A DNA stretch of 64,000 nucleotides, from assembly GCA_022605955.1 (NCBI GenBank), contig JAKCOZ010000012.1, positions 25,604,015 through 25,668,014 of the forward strand, in the 5' to 3' direction. Of the stretch, positions 11,547 through 24,200 are shown in pieces. Below the pieces are notes generated by a model. The model ran no database searches. It saw nothing but the letters and a program-made list of their open reading frames with translations, and had not been told where the DNA came from. This DNA is from Rallus limicola. Lineage: Eukaryota; Chordata; Aves; Gruiformes; Rallidae. The first letter of the stretch is position 1; the number at the start of each line of letters is the position of its first letter. The position numbers were made by a program, and so were the translations under genes.

Positions 11547-14509
11547 AGGTAAAACTGTATTTGGAACAAAGAGAAAAACAACCAAACTCCCATGTCACCG
11601 GTCTGTTAAGAGAGGCTTTACAAAGTTTGGTTCTCTAAATAGGGAGCAAACTGACCTTGAAAGTAGAGGAATTGAGGAAGATCGCTAAGGGTACCACTAG
11701 AAAGAGGTATTGGTAGAAGGATTTTCACATCTGTTCAGCTTTATTGCATGAACCAGATGATAAAGTTTTGAGCCGTTCTTTAAAACTATAGATCCTCTTG
11801 GAAACAAAGTGAAATGCAAATAGCAACTACAATATTAAATTTGATATCGTATTTAGCATAGAAGTATCCCTGGTATCTCAGAGGACATAGAAATTAAAAA
11901 AAAAAAGCTTAGGAATAAAAGTCCAAATAATATTTAACCGTAATAAGAGAGTGGGAAAAGTGGGATCAAGAAGATCCAGTGAATAATTGTGTGGATATAC
12001 ACATCATAATGTCTTCTAAAAGGCAACCCATTTCTGAGAGCACAGGCTTACGGAGATGCTTAGAAATCACAGCTCACATCTGAACACTTGGTAACATTCA
12101 AGCACGAGCATAACAACCCAGCTCACAACCATGAGTTCTCCATGCTGTTCACTGCCTTTTCATTTCCCAGCCTGAGTTTCTTGGATCTGAATATAGTTTG
12201 ATGTTTTCTCTGCGGAATTTATTTCCACAGTTCTAATCCAAGTTTTTCATTTGTAACATCACTCCATTGCTGATTAGGGAATAGAACAAAAAACAGGGTA
12301 CGTGGAACTACACTTTAGTTTTCAATTTATATGATTGCTTTTACTTTCTCTGAAGCTTGCCATGAGAGAATGGTGTTTTGAATGGCATTACTGCAGGTTC
12401 TACATTTTTCCTCCCATCCTTTGAAGCACCACAGCCATGTTCTAATTTCCAGAGTCACTCTGCCTTATTGTTACCTCATAAGACTTGAATCAGAGATACT
12501 GCAAAGTGCGGTCTCCATTGAACATTGCCTGGAGGAGCAAACATTGGCATTGCAAGGAGTCCTGGGAAGGGTGAAAAGGACTTTGCTTTCACACCTCGCA
12601 GCAGAGCTGTGGGTAGAAGCCACATGGTTTAAAGTGCCAGTTTGTCTGGAAAAGCTTACCAGATCCACACACGTGCCTAGACATGAGCACACATATTTGT
12701 CTGATTTCTAGTCTTGTCTTAAGCACACAAATCTTCCATGTTTTCTCCTTGAACCCATGAGTTAGTTGGTTATCAAAAACCCTTTTATATCAAGAGCTGT
12801 CTTGGTTCAAACTAATATTTGCACTTAAAATTGAACGTTTTCCTTTCAGGGCTTTTACTGAAAAGTGAGAGACACCACTGAGAGAGAAAAGTGAGCTTAA
12901 GGTTAATTAAATAAACCTCCCAAAAACAGAGGTGAACGAAGTCGTAGAGCACGTAAGCCTTCAGCTGAAGTTTTCTAACCTCCTTGAACGCTGACCTTCA
13001 AAATTACATGTAACCATCTGCTCATGAAATCTATGTGTTTCTCAAGATCAGGGAATAGGAGCTGAGAGCATGAATTTCCTAAGGGCCAGATTCTTGGGAG
13101 AAGCATAACTAGGGAAGCATGACCAATAATTTCCCAGCCTGAAAAATCTCTGGAGTTATCAGCAGAGATAGAGAGGGGAGACTTTGTGATGTGGAGGGCA
13201 TAGCTGATTAGGAAACTCACTTTAGATGGATGCTAAAACAGGGAGAGAAGGGTTTTGGCTGGCACTCAAAATTTAAATAGAGCATAAAAAGCTGTTACTT
13301 TATTATTTCACGAGGAACTAAAGGAAAGTAATCAAGAATACTTGTATACAACTTATTGTAGTAAAGAAAAATAGAGGGACTGAAATTCAGATTTTGGAAT
13401 CCAGCAGTTTTATGAACTAAAGCAGTAATAAATCCAAAAATAACAAAATGAAGTAGAATTTAGAAAGCTATTTAAAAACAATTTGAATTAAACAGTGTAT
13501 TAGTGAGCATTTGAACAAATGCTCCAGCTCTTGGTTGAGTATAACAGCAGGGTAAAATAGGAAAGTAAAACTCCTGGAAATCACAATTACTGCCTTTTAT
13601 AATGGCAATTTACGTTTACAGTATTCATTGCTCAAAGCTGGGCTCGTGGCAGCTCTGTAACAACTGTCTCTTTGAAACCTGCTTATCGTACAACCCATTT
13701 TTCTTCAAGGCCCCAGCAAGTGTATCACATGTGGGCAGTCTCAATGTTTTACCAAGCCAAAGAGTTTTGTCCCTTTCCTCTGCAGTATATTGTGGTCCCC
13801 CTGTTTCTGTTGTGCTGCAGGTTGTGTTCTGAGGGGAAATGTCATATGCTGGATTATCTTTGTTATTATTTATTATTTACACAGAAGAGCAGTTTAAAGT
13901 AAAGGTCCCACTCAGAGGAACATATGAGCCAGAGCCCCCAGGTTGCTGAATGTACTTACCCTTAACTGCTACAAACAGGTGGATGAGTGAGTCTCCATAG
14001 AAATGGGGTCCTGATTACACATTAGAGAGTGAGCAATGGAGATAAGCACAGGGAAGGACAGCAGTGGAGGAGAGGGAATTTAAATCCACTCTAGAGTGCT
14101 GAACACTGGCTAACGTGCCCTATTATGGAGCAGCAACAGGATGAATGCAGCTGTTTGCTTCAAGTACTGCAGGATCATTAGGGAGAATCTATGGAAAAAA
14201 ATAATAATTCTTTTTAATCAATGAAAAAAAAATTGTCAAGCTCACCTTGAACTTCAATGTTTTCTCTTCTACCACATCTACCACAAGAAAAATAGGACAC
14301 ATTACAGTTAGTGAACTAAGCTTGCACACTGTCCCAGGGTAAATGCTGTGCTTGCATCTGACCACACTTCACAGAGATGGACAGGAACAGGAATGGTTAA
14401 TCAACTCGCCCAAGTTTAATAGAAGCAGCATGTCAACAGCAAGAAGTGTATCTCCAGCATGTTGTTTCCCTCCCATATTTTAATCAGAAAGCTTTCCATC
14501 AAGATAAAC

Positions 14510-14531
14510 AGGTAGGTAGGCAGGTAGGTAT
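14510..14531. repeat. (AGGT)n short microsatellite
   Basis: About five units of aggt/ggta, interrupted once by 'ggc'. Confidence 0.85.
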
Positions 14532-17500
14532 TAGTACGTCTTGCACCTCTGGCAGTGATTTCAGTCTGTGGAGGGAAGGTGTAAGACATCAAACAAACCT
14601 CTCCTCTGATGTTGGTGGTAGTAGTCCACACCTAATTTGACATGTGTAATTAGTATCTCAAGGTGCAAGGAAGCGAAGAATCTTAGCTGTGGCCTTTGTA
14701 GGAGAGAACAAAGAGCTGAAGATATGCTTATATTTAGCCTTGATGTGCTTTCGGTTTTTAAAGCAAACAGAAGTGTTAAATAAATCGCTATGAATAGATC
14801 TGAAAGAAAGGAGAGAAAAATAGTGGGAGGCCAACCAGAGATAGCAACTCTAAGGCAAAAGACTGAGATTATATTATCTTTTTGTACTTTGATTTAATCT
14901 TCCTTCCTCTCTCACTACTTATTAACCTCTTTATACCTCCCATTTCCACGATGCTGAGGACCAGGCACAGGGCTTGGCTTTTCAGTCTGCCATCACTGAC
15001 CTGTCATCTGCCAATCCCTCCTGGGCTGGAGGACAACCTTCTGGGAAGGCAGCTGTCCTCCTTCAGAAAGGGACTCAACTGGAAGGCTCAGGGTTCAGGG
15101 CATTCCCTACAGCTCCATTTCCCAGAAGCATCAGTGATTATTCCCTTTCAACACAAAGACTCATCCTGTCTTGCATGTGGGCTTGACAGAGGTTAACCCT
15201 ATGAAGGACGATGAAAGGAGCAAGCAGACTTGACCAAATTTCTCCTCCACTTACTGCTTTTATACTGTATCACTCAATCTGCTAAAACTAGTAGACAACA
15301 AATATCCATCCTAGGCAAACAGGAAAAGAAGCCTACAAAACCCATTGAGAAGCCAGCAATTGTCAGATTCATTTGTCTCATGTAGCTCTGAGTGCCTTAG
15401 AGCAACTCAAGGGACAAGAGAATCATCTGCACTTTTCCAGCAGTCTTTATGTTTCATACCTGGGAGGGAATTTGTTGCGTCTTAAGATTAAGAAATAAAA
15501 ATTAAAAACTTAAATTTTACACAATTAGTTATCTTCTTCCCAGAAAGATTAGTTTCCTGCAAGCATTAATGGTGTTTGATTCCCTACTTTCAAGCTGAGA
15601 GGAAGTAGAAACAAGGGGGAAGGAAAGAGGGGGTGAAATAAGGATGAAAATTTAGGCTGAATAACAGGAGAAACTTCTATATCTAACAGACAGCTCCAAT
15701 AAACTTTGAAATAACAGATTGGTCAAAACACTGGAAATAAGCTAGAGAGAACAACTTCAGCACTGACAGGAGATGAACTTGTAACCCGGTAGCTTTTATC
15801 CATCTCTAACTTCTGATTGTACCAATAGAACAAGGAGAGGGTGTGGATATCAAAGAAAATTGCTTTAGGGAATTTAGTCTCACTATTAGCTCTTTGTCCC
15901 CAGGGATGTTGCTATGAAATGAAAAACACCTCCTAGAGCTGCCACAATGGTAAAAAGGGAAAGAAATTCTTATTTGGAAGAAAATGTATGTCAGATGTTT
16001 ATAAGATAGGAGTAGACAATAACATAAGAAAGTCAGATTTTAGCAGATAGAAATGTCTCTCGTGTAACTGGAGACCAGCAGGAACCTATGACAAGCAATA
16101 TATCTTTGTTTAAGGATTAATTGCCACCTTTCAGCAACACAGGGTTTCCATCAGTAGGAAGCTTGAAGAGAGAGATTTCTTGAAAGGGAGCATTATCCTT
16201 GTGATGTCCCAGCGGTTTCAGAAAGGTAATTGAGCCTTCTTAAAAGAGAAGGATCTTCTGTAAGTGCCACTGTACTGCCAGTAACAACCTTTCATGCATC
16301 AGTAGTTCATTCCTGTTGAAGGATTGTGTCATTAGCATATAGGGATATTTATTATGTACAGAATATCAAAGCAAGCAACTGCCTCAGAAAAAGAACTTGC
16401 CTTGGAAAAAAGGAGCTTAGTCTGTCTGGAGGGGAAAAGCAGTGTTGTCTGGTGTATTAAAGTGTGTACTGAGATATTATGGTGCTTGGAGAAAGGCAGA
16501 AAAATCACTGAGGAGATGTTCATGAACACCTTTTAGGTAACCTATTCTCCACCCCTGCTCCAGCCCCTTACTTAGGGCTAGCTTGTACTGCCTCTGACAG
16601 GGCTTTGTAAAGCACCATCCAAATTTCCCCACATCTCCAGTGTGTGTGGCTGCACAACAAGCAGGCTCACAACACTAAAGTCTTTGCAAAGTCATCTGGT
16701 CCCCTTGCAGAACTATGCCAGCAAGTCCTTTCCATGTATGCATCCCTGACATCCAAGGGGAGCAAATCCTGAAGTCGCAGGACAGCAGAACAAGCTCTCA
16801 TGCAGAAGGGAAAAAACCAATAAAAATCTCTCTTCTTCTCCTAAATAGACACATTTTTAAGAACCAGACCTCCCATAAAGGTGATGAAGAAGGCAGGAAC
16901 TTCAAACATAATTTTCCTAAGCCAAAGCTACGACCCCTAGAAGTTAAACAAGGAACTTAAGCGACAGGAGAGGAAATCTATTTTTAGTGCTTCACAGTTA
17001 GATTGTTTAATTTAGAAGAATATCTGTTCAGGAACGTCTCACTAAGGATTTCTCCTCACTAAGAAGTGAAGTCACTCAGGTGCCTAGGGAATTTTACATC
17101 AGTAAGACAAGTCATGCCTCTCCTGCAACTTTTATGACTGGAACTACCTCCTTTTCATCTTCTTTTTATTCCTTTCTGCTCCTTCAAAGACCTCAACCCT
17201 GTAATCACTTAAGACAGAAACAAAAGCATGAAATACATACAGGTCTGAGATCCAAAAAATCCACTTCCTTGTCCCTGGTGCCCCCAATATTCTTGCTACT
17301 GGGGTCTCCAGCCTTGAGAATATTCTATGGATGAAACCTATATGTCTATTGTGTCAACTTCCTAGACCTGGAAAACCCAGTATGTGACAGAGATGAACAT
17401 CTCTCACTTGACTGATTGGTTATGCCAGCTTCCCATCAAAGTACCTCATGTCACTTTCCACATACATTCTTCCCTCCTGAAACGAAGGACAAGATAACAG

Positions 17501-18792
17501 GCACAGAGATGATGTGCTGTTCGGTGACCCAGACCCCCACCAAGAGTAGACCAAGACCTCAGACTCATTTCTCATAAGCAGCTGAGCAGCAGTTGCATTA
17601 TGATGATTTTCACAGCTGCTGAGAGCCCTGGCCCTCAGACCTGATACTGAAATGAATATTCCCTTATGCAGATACGTAATCAATTTTTAAGCTCAGCAAT
17701 TTAATACCTCCCAACACTGGAGTAAATTTCCTGTATTGCAAAGACTGCAAGGATCAAATCTGCAGCTTGTGTTCTGGGTGCTCAGCTGTCATCCTGTGGC
17801 CCACTTTATTGAGTTTTACATATACCCAAATCAAACCAAAGTCTGGAACCCAAAGACTTTTAGTATCCTGTTGATGGTGAAGCTCAACTTTTCCATTAAC
17901 AACATCCTAAATGGAAATACCATTTATAAACATAGCAAAATATTTATAAAAATAGTAAAATAACAGCAAATAAGTTAGCATCTTAAAATCTTGCTTTTAG
18001 CAGCAAAGAGGTAATCAGTTTATCATTTAGCAAGCTATTAAATTCCTCACCTAGCCTATACAAAAAGCTATGCTGGAAACATGCATGAAGGTTCCAAGAA
18101 ATATTAAGCTATCACCAGTGCTATTTTAATTCTCCCAGATTTCATCAAAATAATGAGTTGGGATGAAAGAGTGAGCAGCAGCTCAGGTGTTATAGAAAGA
18201 GTGTTTTGAAAAATATGTGGTGGAAAAGCAAAGCATAAGATATAAACCACCAAAGCGATGAAACATTGCACTGCATCTTTAGAACATGGAGCAATGAGGC
18301 AGTAATTTACAATTAAATACCACATTTAACATGCTGTGTATTCAGAATAACAACTCAATAATATAATGCAATAATATCTCAATAATATAATATCCAATAC
18401 ATTCCTCAGTAATGAACGTTAATGATTAGGCTGTTTATTAATGGCTAAAAATGAAACTGCTATAAACTTTCACTGTGGTAGTCAGTAATGATGTATTACT
18501 CATATTATTTCCCATTAAAAAAAATTAATTGTTATTGTGCATTGTACCTGAAGTCCCCAGAGGTATATTTTTGTCCTCGAATGTATGAATAGAAGTTTCT
18601 GGAAGGAAAAACCCCCACCAAACTGCAGAGCTTTGCTATATTCTGAATTCACACACTGCACTACTTTCTTTTAGAGAGAAGTTATTTCCTGATCTGCTCC
18701 TCACCCATGTGAACCAACAGTTCAAAATAGCTGCTTCCAACCTGCTTCTGCTCCCCCCTGTGAAACCTCCACCCCGGACCCAAACTGAGGAT

Positions 18793-18851
18793 GGAATTTT
18801 CCAAAGGTCTTTTTTAATAAAAAAGCATTTTATTAAAAAAGTCTAAATTCC
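18793..18851. repeat. Imperfect palindrome with 14-bp perfect core
   Basis: The core arms 18809-18822 (cttttttaataaaa) and 18828-18841 are exact reverse complements around the loop AAGCA. The flanks 'ggaattt' (18793-18799) and 'aaattcc' (18845-18851) pair again after asymmetric internal bulges. The core is only A/T-rich, so chance is more likely here than for the 23-bp arms. Confidence 0.75.
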
Positions 18852-19499
18852 AGTCCCTGTTTTACATCCTCACCACCAGAAGACCCAACAGCCAAACAGA
18901 GATTTCATCAAAGACCAACATCTGTCCTATGACATCATACACTATGTAGCATTTTTGTTTCCAGAGCTGTCTATGTACCTGCTGTATGGGGTAATATTTG
19001 TGAAGTTTGGAATAAAAATCTGTGTTTTGGTCTAAGAGGAGCAACCATTAAGTTTAGTAGTCATTTTCTGGGCCTCTTAACGTGTGCATTTTCATATCCA
19101 GCCTGTCTATATCTTAATCCAATTGCCTGCAGATCTTCCTGCCCACACCCGTACAACTGTGAACACATCCACTCATTTCAACCCAACTGACTGGTAACAA
19201 GGGAAGGAAATCCTGAAAAGGATCCTCCTGAGGTGAAAACTGGAACTGAGAAAATTCACATGAAAATCAGTCTGTAAGATTTTTTCCATCCATAGTATAA
19301 ATAATTAATTTGGAGGTATGGTTACACTCCTCTTGATATTGAAATCAGTCACAAGACAGTCAGTCTTTCCTAGTCTAGTTTTTGTTTAGTGAAGAGTAAG
19401 GGATATTTTTAGGGAGGGAGAGAGTTTGGAATTTATTTTTTAAACCTAATCTTTTCATCTTCCCCACATCACTAATTTCTCATGCTATATAAACCATTT

Positions 19500-19529
19500 C
19501 CCCCCCCCCCCCCCCCCCAAAAAAAAAAA
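19500..19529. repeat. Poly-C (19) followed by poly-A (11)
   Basis: A run of 19 C at 19500-19518 passes directly into 11 A at 19519-19529. The opposite strand carries a G-run able to form a quadruplex. The exact length is likely to be uncertain in the assembly. Confidence 0.95.
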
Positions 19530-20464
19530 GAGATAAAATGTCATCTTAAAGTCAACTCCTGAAAGAGGAAGTTGGGATTAAAAGCACAGCTAGAAAACTG
19601 AAGGAAATACTCTGGGGCACAAGAAAGAGATATACTATAAATTTCAAGATATCTTTCATGCATGCTTATGCCTGCTTAGTAAATAGGAACTTCAGAACAT
19701 CCTTCTCTTTGAACCAATTGGGATGATCACCTCAGTGTGGGAGTGCAACATGATGAGCAGGGGGACAGAACCCACTACTCTTTCCCAGTACCATAAAATA
19801 AGTGTTTTGGGCTCTTCTGCATCTTTAGATCACAATCCTGTTTAGGAAAATAGAGTTTGTAATTATGGTTGGTCACCGTGTCCAAGGTAGACTGGAACCT
19901 TTCCTTCCATTCCTTGTCCAAATCAAGTCAGAGACTGGATCAGACAATATCGTATTGAGAGGCAGTTTGAATTTTACAGGCAGTATATTTCTCTAATTTC
20001 TTGAGATATCCCTGCTTTGAGTTTGCTACAAATCAGTCTGTGCCCTTCATCTGAGATATGTGAAAATTAGGCACAAGGCTGCAGTACCTCATTGCTTCAA
20101 GCTCCTGAGAATTAAACCTTTTTCTATTACAGTTTTGGGTTTTTTTTTTTTTTGGTCTTACATTTTGTGCAACAGTAAATTTATTTCTTAGGCAGCAACT
20201 GAAGGGGAACCTGCAAGCAGCATTTATAGTTGTTAGGCTAATTCATGACATCAAAAATAAAAACTGTGAGCCAGAGCTAACAAGGGAGATACCTACATAA
20301 TCAAAAGCCCCATTCTTCTACAATGGGGGATTCAACTTACAAAACAGTGAAAACGTAGTAAAAGCAAAATTGAATTTAGTACAAAGACATTAAGTTCAAT
20401 GTAAACCTGCAGTTAAGAGCACTTTTTCCACAGCTATTTTTCCTCTTGAAATCATATGGAATAC

Positions 20465-20512
20465 ATAAAGAAATACAGGGATATAAAGAAATACAGGGAT
20501 ATAAAGAAATAC
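20465..20512. repeat. 18-bp tandem repeat, 2.7 copies
   Basis: The unit ataaagaaatacagggat occurs at 20465-20482 and 20483-20500, and in part at 20501-20512. The copies are identical. Confidence 0.95.
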
Positions 20513-21155
20513 AACTGAAAAGATGAAACCTACTCATTGCCTATGCTACTTTGCTTGATCCAAAGCGAAATGTGAAGATCTGATTGTAAGATGCAAACAC
20601 AGCTATTTATTTCAATGACTAGAAATTAGACCCTCACCTTTGCTATCCATCAAAGCTTCTTCCTGCCCCAATCCTCTCCTCCATTTTTTTTCTTCTAAAC
20701 ACAAGATGAAAGGGGTTTTCAGAGATGTCCAGATACTCCCCTGAGCCAGGTCAATCCTCTCTCACGACAGAGGCCTCGTGGCGCCAAGGCTGACCAGAAC
20801 AAAGGAACATCAATGTGAGGAAGGTCATGGACATAGCTGACACAAGGCATGAAGGGAATAGCAAGCTTCCAAGAAATCTTATTTGGGGTGTGTATGTGTA
20901 AAATTTGCTCTTGTTATGAGCATAAAGGAAACCAAGGGACCCTTTACGATATGTGTTGTCTCTCTCATGTCTTGTTACAACACAATTATTTCTTGCCTCT
21001 TTCTGAAGAGCAGCTCACAACACAGACCACAGGGAGAAAAATATTTGCAACAACTGTCCTGAAAAGATACCTTACGCATTTTAATCCAAGCCTCTTGAGC
21101 TCAAAACTGTGACTATTACTCATTACTTGCTTCCAAGGCCACTTCCATTCGTTGT

Positions 21156-21242
21156 CCCAGGTGTCCCTGCCTGTGGCAGGGGGGTTGGAGCTCTATGATC
21201 CTTGTGGTCCCTTCCAACCCATGCCGTTCTGTGATTCTGTGA
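21156..21242 (+). mobile_element. CR1 LINE tail ('lone island' copy)
   Basis: The sequence contains 'ggtgtccctgcctgtggc', 'ggggttggagctctatgatc', 'cccttccaaccc' and the octamers 'ttctgtgattctgtga'. It matches the subfamily seen at 28539, 37245 and 44637. It is the only clear CR1 in about 24 kb (4.0-28.5 kb). Confidence 0.9.
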
Positions 21243-24200
21243 ACATGAGCACCATGGGTTCACACCATGGGTGCAGCAGCTTCGTTTTTCCAGCCAGTAA
21301 CACCAACACATTTCACCTGGCTAGGATCACCACCTCAGCCCTCTCCCTCTGGAAATGAGGCGCTGCACTTCTCTTTGCTAGAAGTATTCATAGTAAAATA
21401 CCACATTTTTTGAAAGTTCCTATAACAGAAATCCTTATTTCTTTGAGCCTGTCCAATTTTTATCTTTTTTTTCTTTTATAGCCTTACATTTAAATAAAAT
21501 CCTCAGATTATTCCCCTGCAATAGCCTCATACTTCTCACTTCATGCCTTGTCTTCCTTCTGACTGCTGCACGGGAGAAACTATTTGGAATTCAATCTTGA
21601 AATTTTTATTTCCACAAACTCTTCTCTTTTTTTTTTTTTATTTTATTTGTCTGCTGAGCACACTGTTCCATCCCTTCCAACTCACTGCACTAGTTCTGTG
21701 CCTGGCAATATTCATGTTTATCAATAAGGCCATGATTTCTGTACAAATAACCCAGCGCGGTTCCAGTGATAACGATGTTTTTCCTCGTGCCATTTCTCAC
21801 TCAGGGGAGGGGTGAAGGTGAGCATGTAAACCAGATGTTTTCAGCACAAATTCCTAAACTCATGACCGAGCAAAAGCTACTTCTGGCGTAGCTTAGAAGC
21901 TGGAGAGACATCCTGCATGATTTATAACAGCAGATACAGAACAACAAACAGAACGTAATATAAGAGAGCAGGCTATCATTAATTTAATATTGTTATTTAT
22001 GAATACCTATGCAATATTCACAAGTGTTTCTCCATCTACTCTGAACAATAGCTCTAATTACTTTAACTGCAGCATAATTCTTTCTTTTTTTTGCTGTTAA
22101 TTCATGCATCCATTGCAATTCAATCCAGTTTTGCGATTCAAGCAGGGGAGGAGGACAACAGATAAACAGTCATTTTTATGTGTTATTTATGCAAATATAT
22201 TACTCTAACTAGTAGAGCCTCTGTTTACAGACAATGCCTTATTCTTGCAAGTAAGAATGTAGTCAAAATGCTAGCAAATGTTTGTTTCTCTCATCTCCAA
22301 GTCAGATCAAAGCATCAGCTGTTTAAAACAGCTTCCTTAGCTCAATGAAACAAATTCCATGTACTGTTTCTGCACCCTCCTGATCCATGCTATGAGAGCT
22401 TTTTACATGGGAGTGCATAGGGAACACATCTAAGTGCAAGGAAAAATGCTGCCTTTTAAAGGATTGCAGTAATCTCTTTCTCTGTGCCCAGGGATCAAAA
22501 AAGAAAGGATTAAAATACTCTCAGCTCTCCCTTTCACACAGAGAAAAGTACAGAAACATCATTGTAAATGACAGCGAGTCCAACAGAAGCCCTTAAGGCA
22601 CTGTTTTGTGCTTGACCAATGATTATTTTCCCCCTCATATATTTTTTTTTCCCCAGCACAGTTCTGTCTCTTGCTCAGGCCACTTGTAGGATCTGATTAC
22701 ATTCTTTTGGACATTTTAAAGCATGGAAGCAGTTTTCTGCAATAAGACATCATGAAACTGCTTTGAAGAGTTCGTAATTTCAGGTCTTAATCATATAAGA
22801 TTAAACGCACTTAAATAGCTTATACCATTTTAAATCACTGAAAAATCACCCCATAAAAAAAAATAAATCTGTAAGTTCTCAGGCTTTGAGAACTGTCAGA
22901 CACATATATTCACATTACACATCTGAACAGTGACATTACTGCTGGTGGCAGCCATCCAGCGTGTTCGGAGGAGCCCATGGATTTGCAGGAACTAAAGCAG
23001 AAGTTGGCTTGAAAGCAGGATTACTTTCTGACTGTCATCACCTACCTACAAAATTACTTTGGGAATCTTTTTCTTTTTGGTGACAAGCACGTGGAGATAT
23101 GTGTAAGCAAAAAAGAGAGCTGGTTGGAAGGAAACTTGTAGAAATAATAATCCATGCAATTTAAAAGCAATAATAAATATCATTTGTTTTGCCTAGGAAA
23201 AACAACTTCTACCCTCAGCATTAGATATCATCCAATTACAGAAGAAACTGAGATTAAAGAGGTTGCTCAAGAAAAACAATGTATCTCGTGATAAGCAGTC
23301 CTTACTTCATCAAAATTCTTCCTCTGAGTCTTGTGTGATGAAGGAAATGCAAACGTTATTTGTTGATGTTGCCAGGGGACAACTGAAGGTTGTAATTTAT
23401 TTCCCCCTTCATCCCCATTACAGAAATTGCACCAGTACCCCTAGGTAAAATTTGTCTATCTTGATTCCTTCTGCTGATTGAAGGGGCTTCTGAAACCTGC
23501 CTGAAAGGATTAAAAAGAAAACCCTTATCTAATTCAGATGATGTGTTCTCCTCCTCAGAAAGGTCTGATTCTTGCCTTGAACATCAAAACCACCAAGGAA
23601 AAGTGGCCTCGAAGGGCAAACAGTCATGCAGAGCAGGGCATAAGCTTTTTTTTTTCAAATGCCAGGAAATAATCAGAGTGCCAGCTCTGAAAGGGGGACC
23701 TTGCTGGAGACAGGGAAGACATAATATCATTTTTCACCATCATTTCAATAAATTTCTAATCTCTGCCCAAAACCTAACTCTATTCAAAAGAATGTTATTC
23801 TGTTAGGGCTTCAGGATAGCTCTGCCAGGAGAAAGCACACCTTAAACTTCATCTTTAAGAAGGTCAAGACACAGGGCTACACATCCAGAGGGGATTGTGT
23901 CCCTTATTTCCTAGGCTGAACATTCTCCTTTAATGGCAGAAGATACCTAGCACTGCACAGTTTAGCAAATATTCCAGAATATCTGTTCCATCCTCTCTGT
24001 CTTCTGATTTCATATAGAGAAGCATGAAACAGTTTCCCAATAACTAACAGCACACCAGACTTTGAGGCTTTATGTGCTATATTCAATCCTTCAGGAAAGA
24101 TGAACTGTTGCCTTACTTTTATGACTCCGGAGAACGGGATGATTAACTGAATCAAAACATGTTTCATCAGGTGAGCCTTGGCAGCTGTAACAAGGGTTAT

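Larger units (their letters stand above)
4037..21155. other. Long transposon-poor, AT-rich unique stretch
   Basis: Over 17 kb no CR1 or LTR is recognised, only small simple repeats and the CpG-rich patch near 11.3 kb. Open frames are short and unsupported. Weak splice-bounded open intervals on the minus strand (4473-4552, 13960-14010, 18874-19031) are treated as leads only. The stretch is likely intergenic or intronic. Confidence 0.6.

Noticed and set aside
17420..17683. Minus-strand frame ending EGRMYVESDMRYFDGKLA, with acceptor-like 'gtccttcgtttcag', as a possible last exon
   Set aside because: No phase-linked upstream exon and only a distant AATAAA (minus strand, near 17164). Too weak to list.
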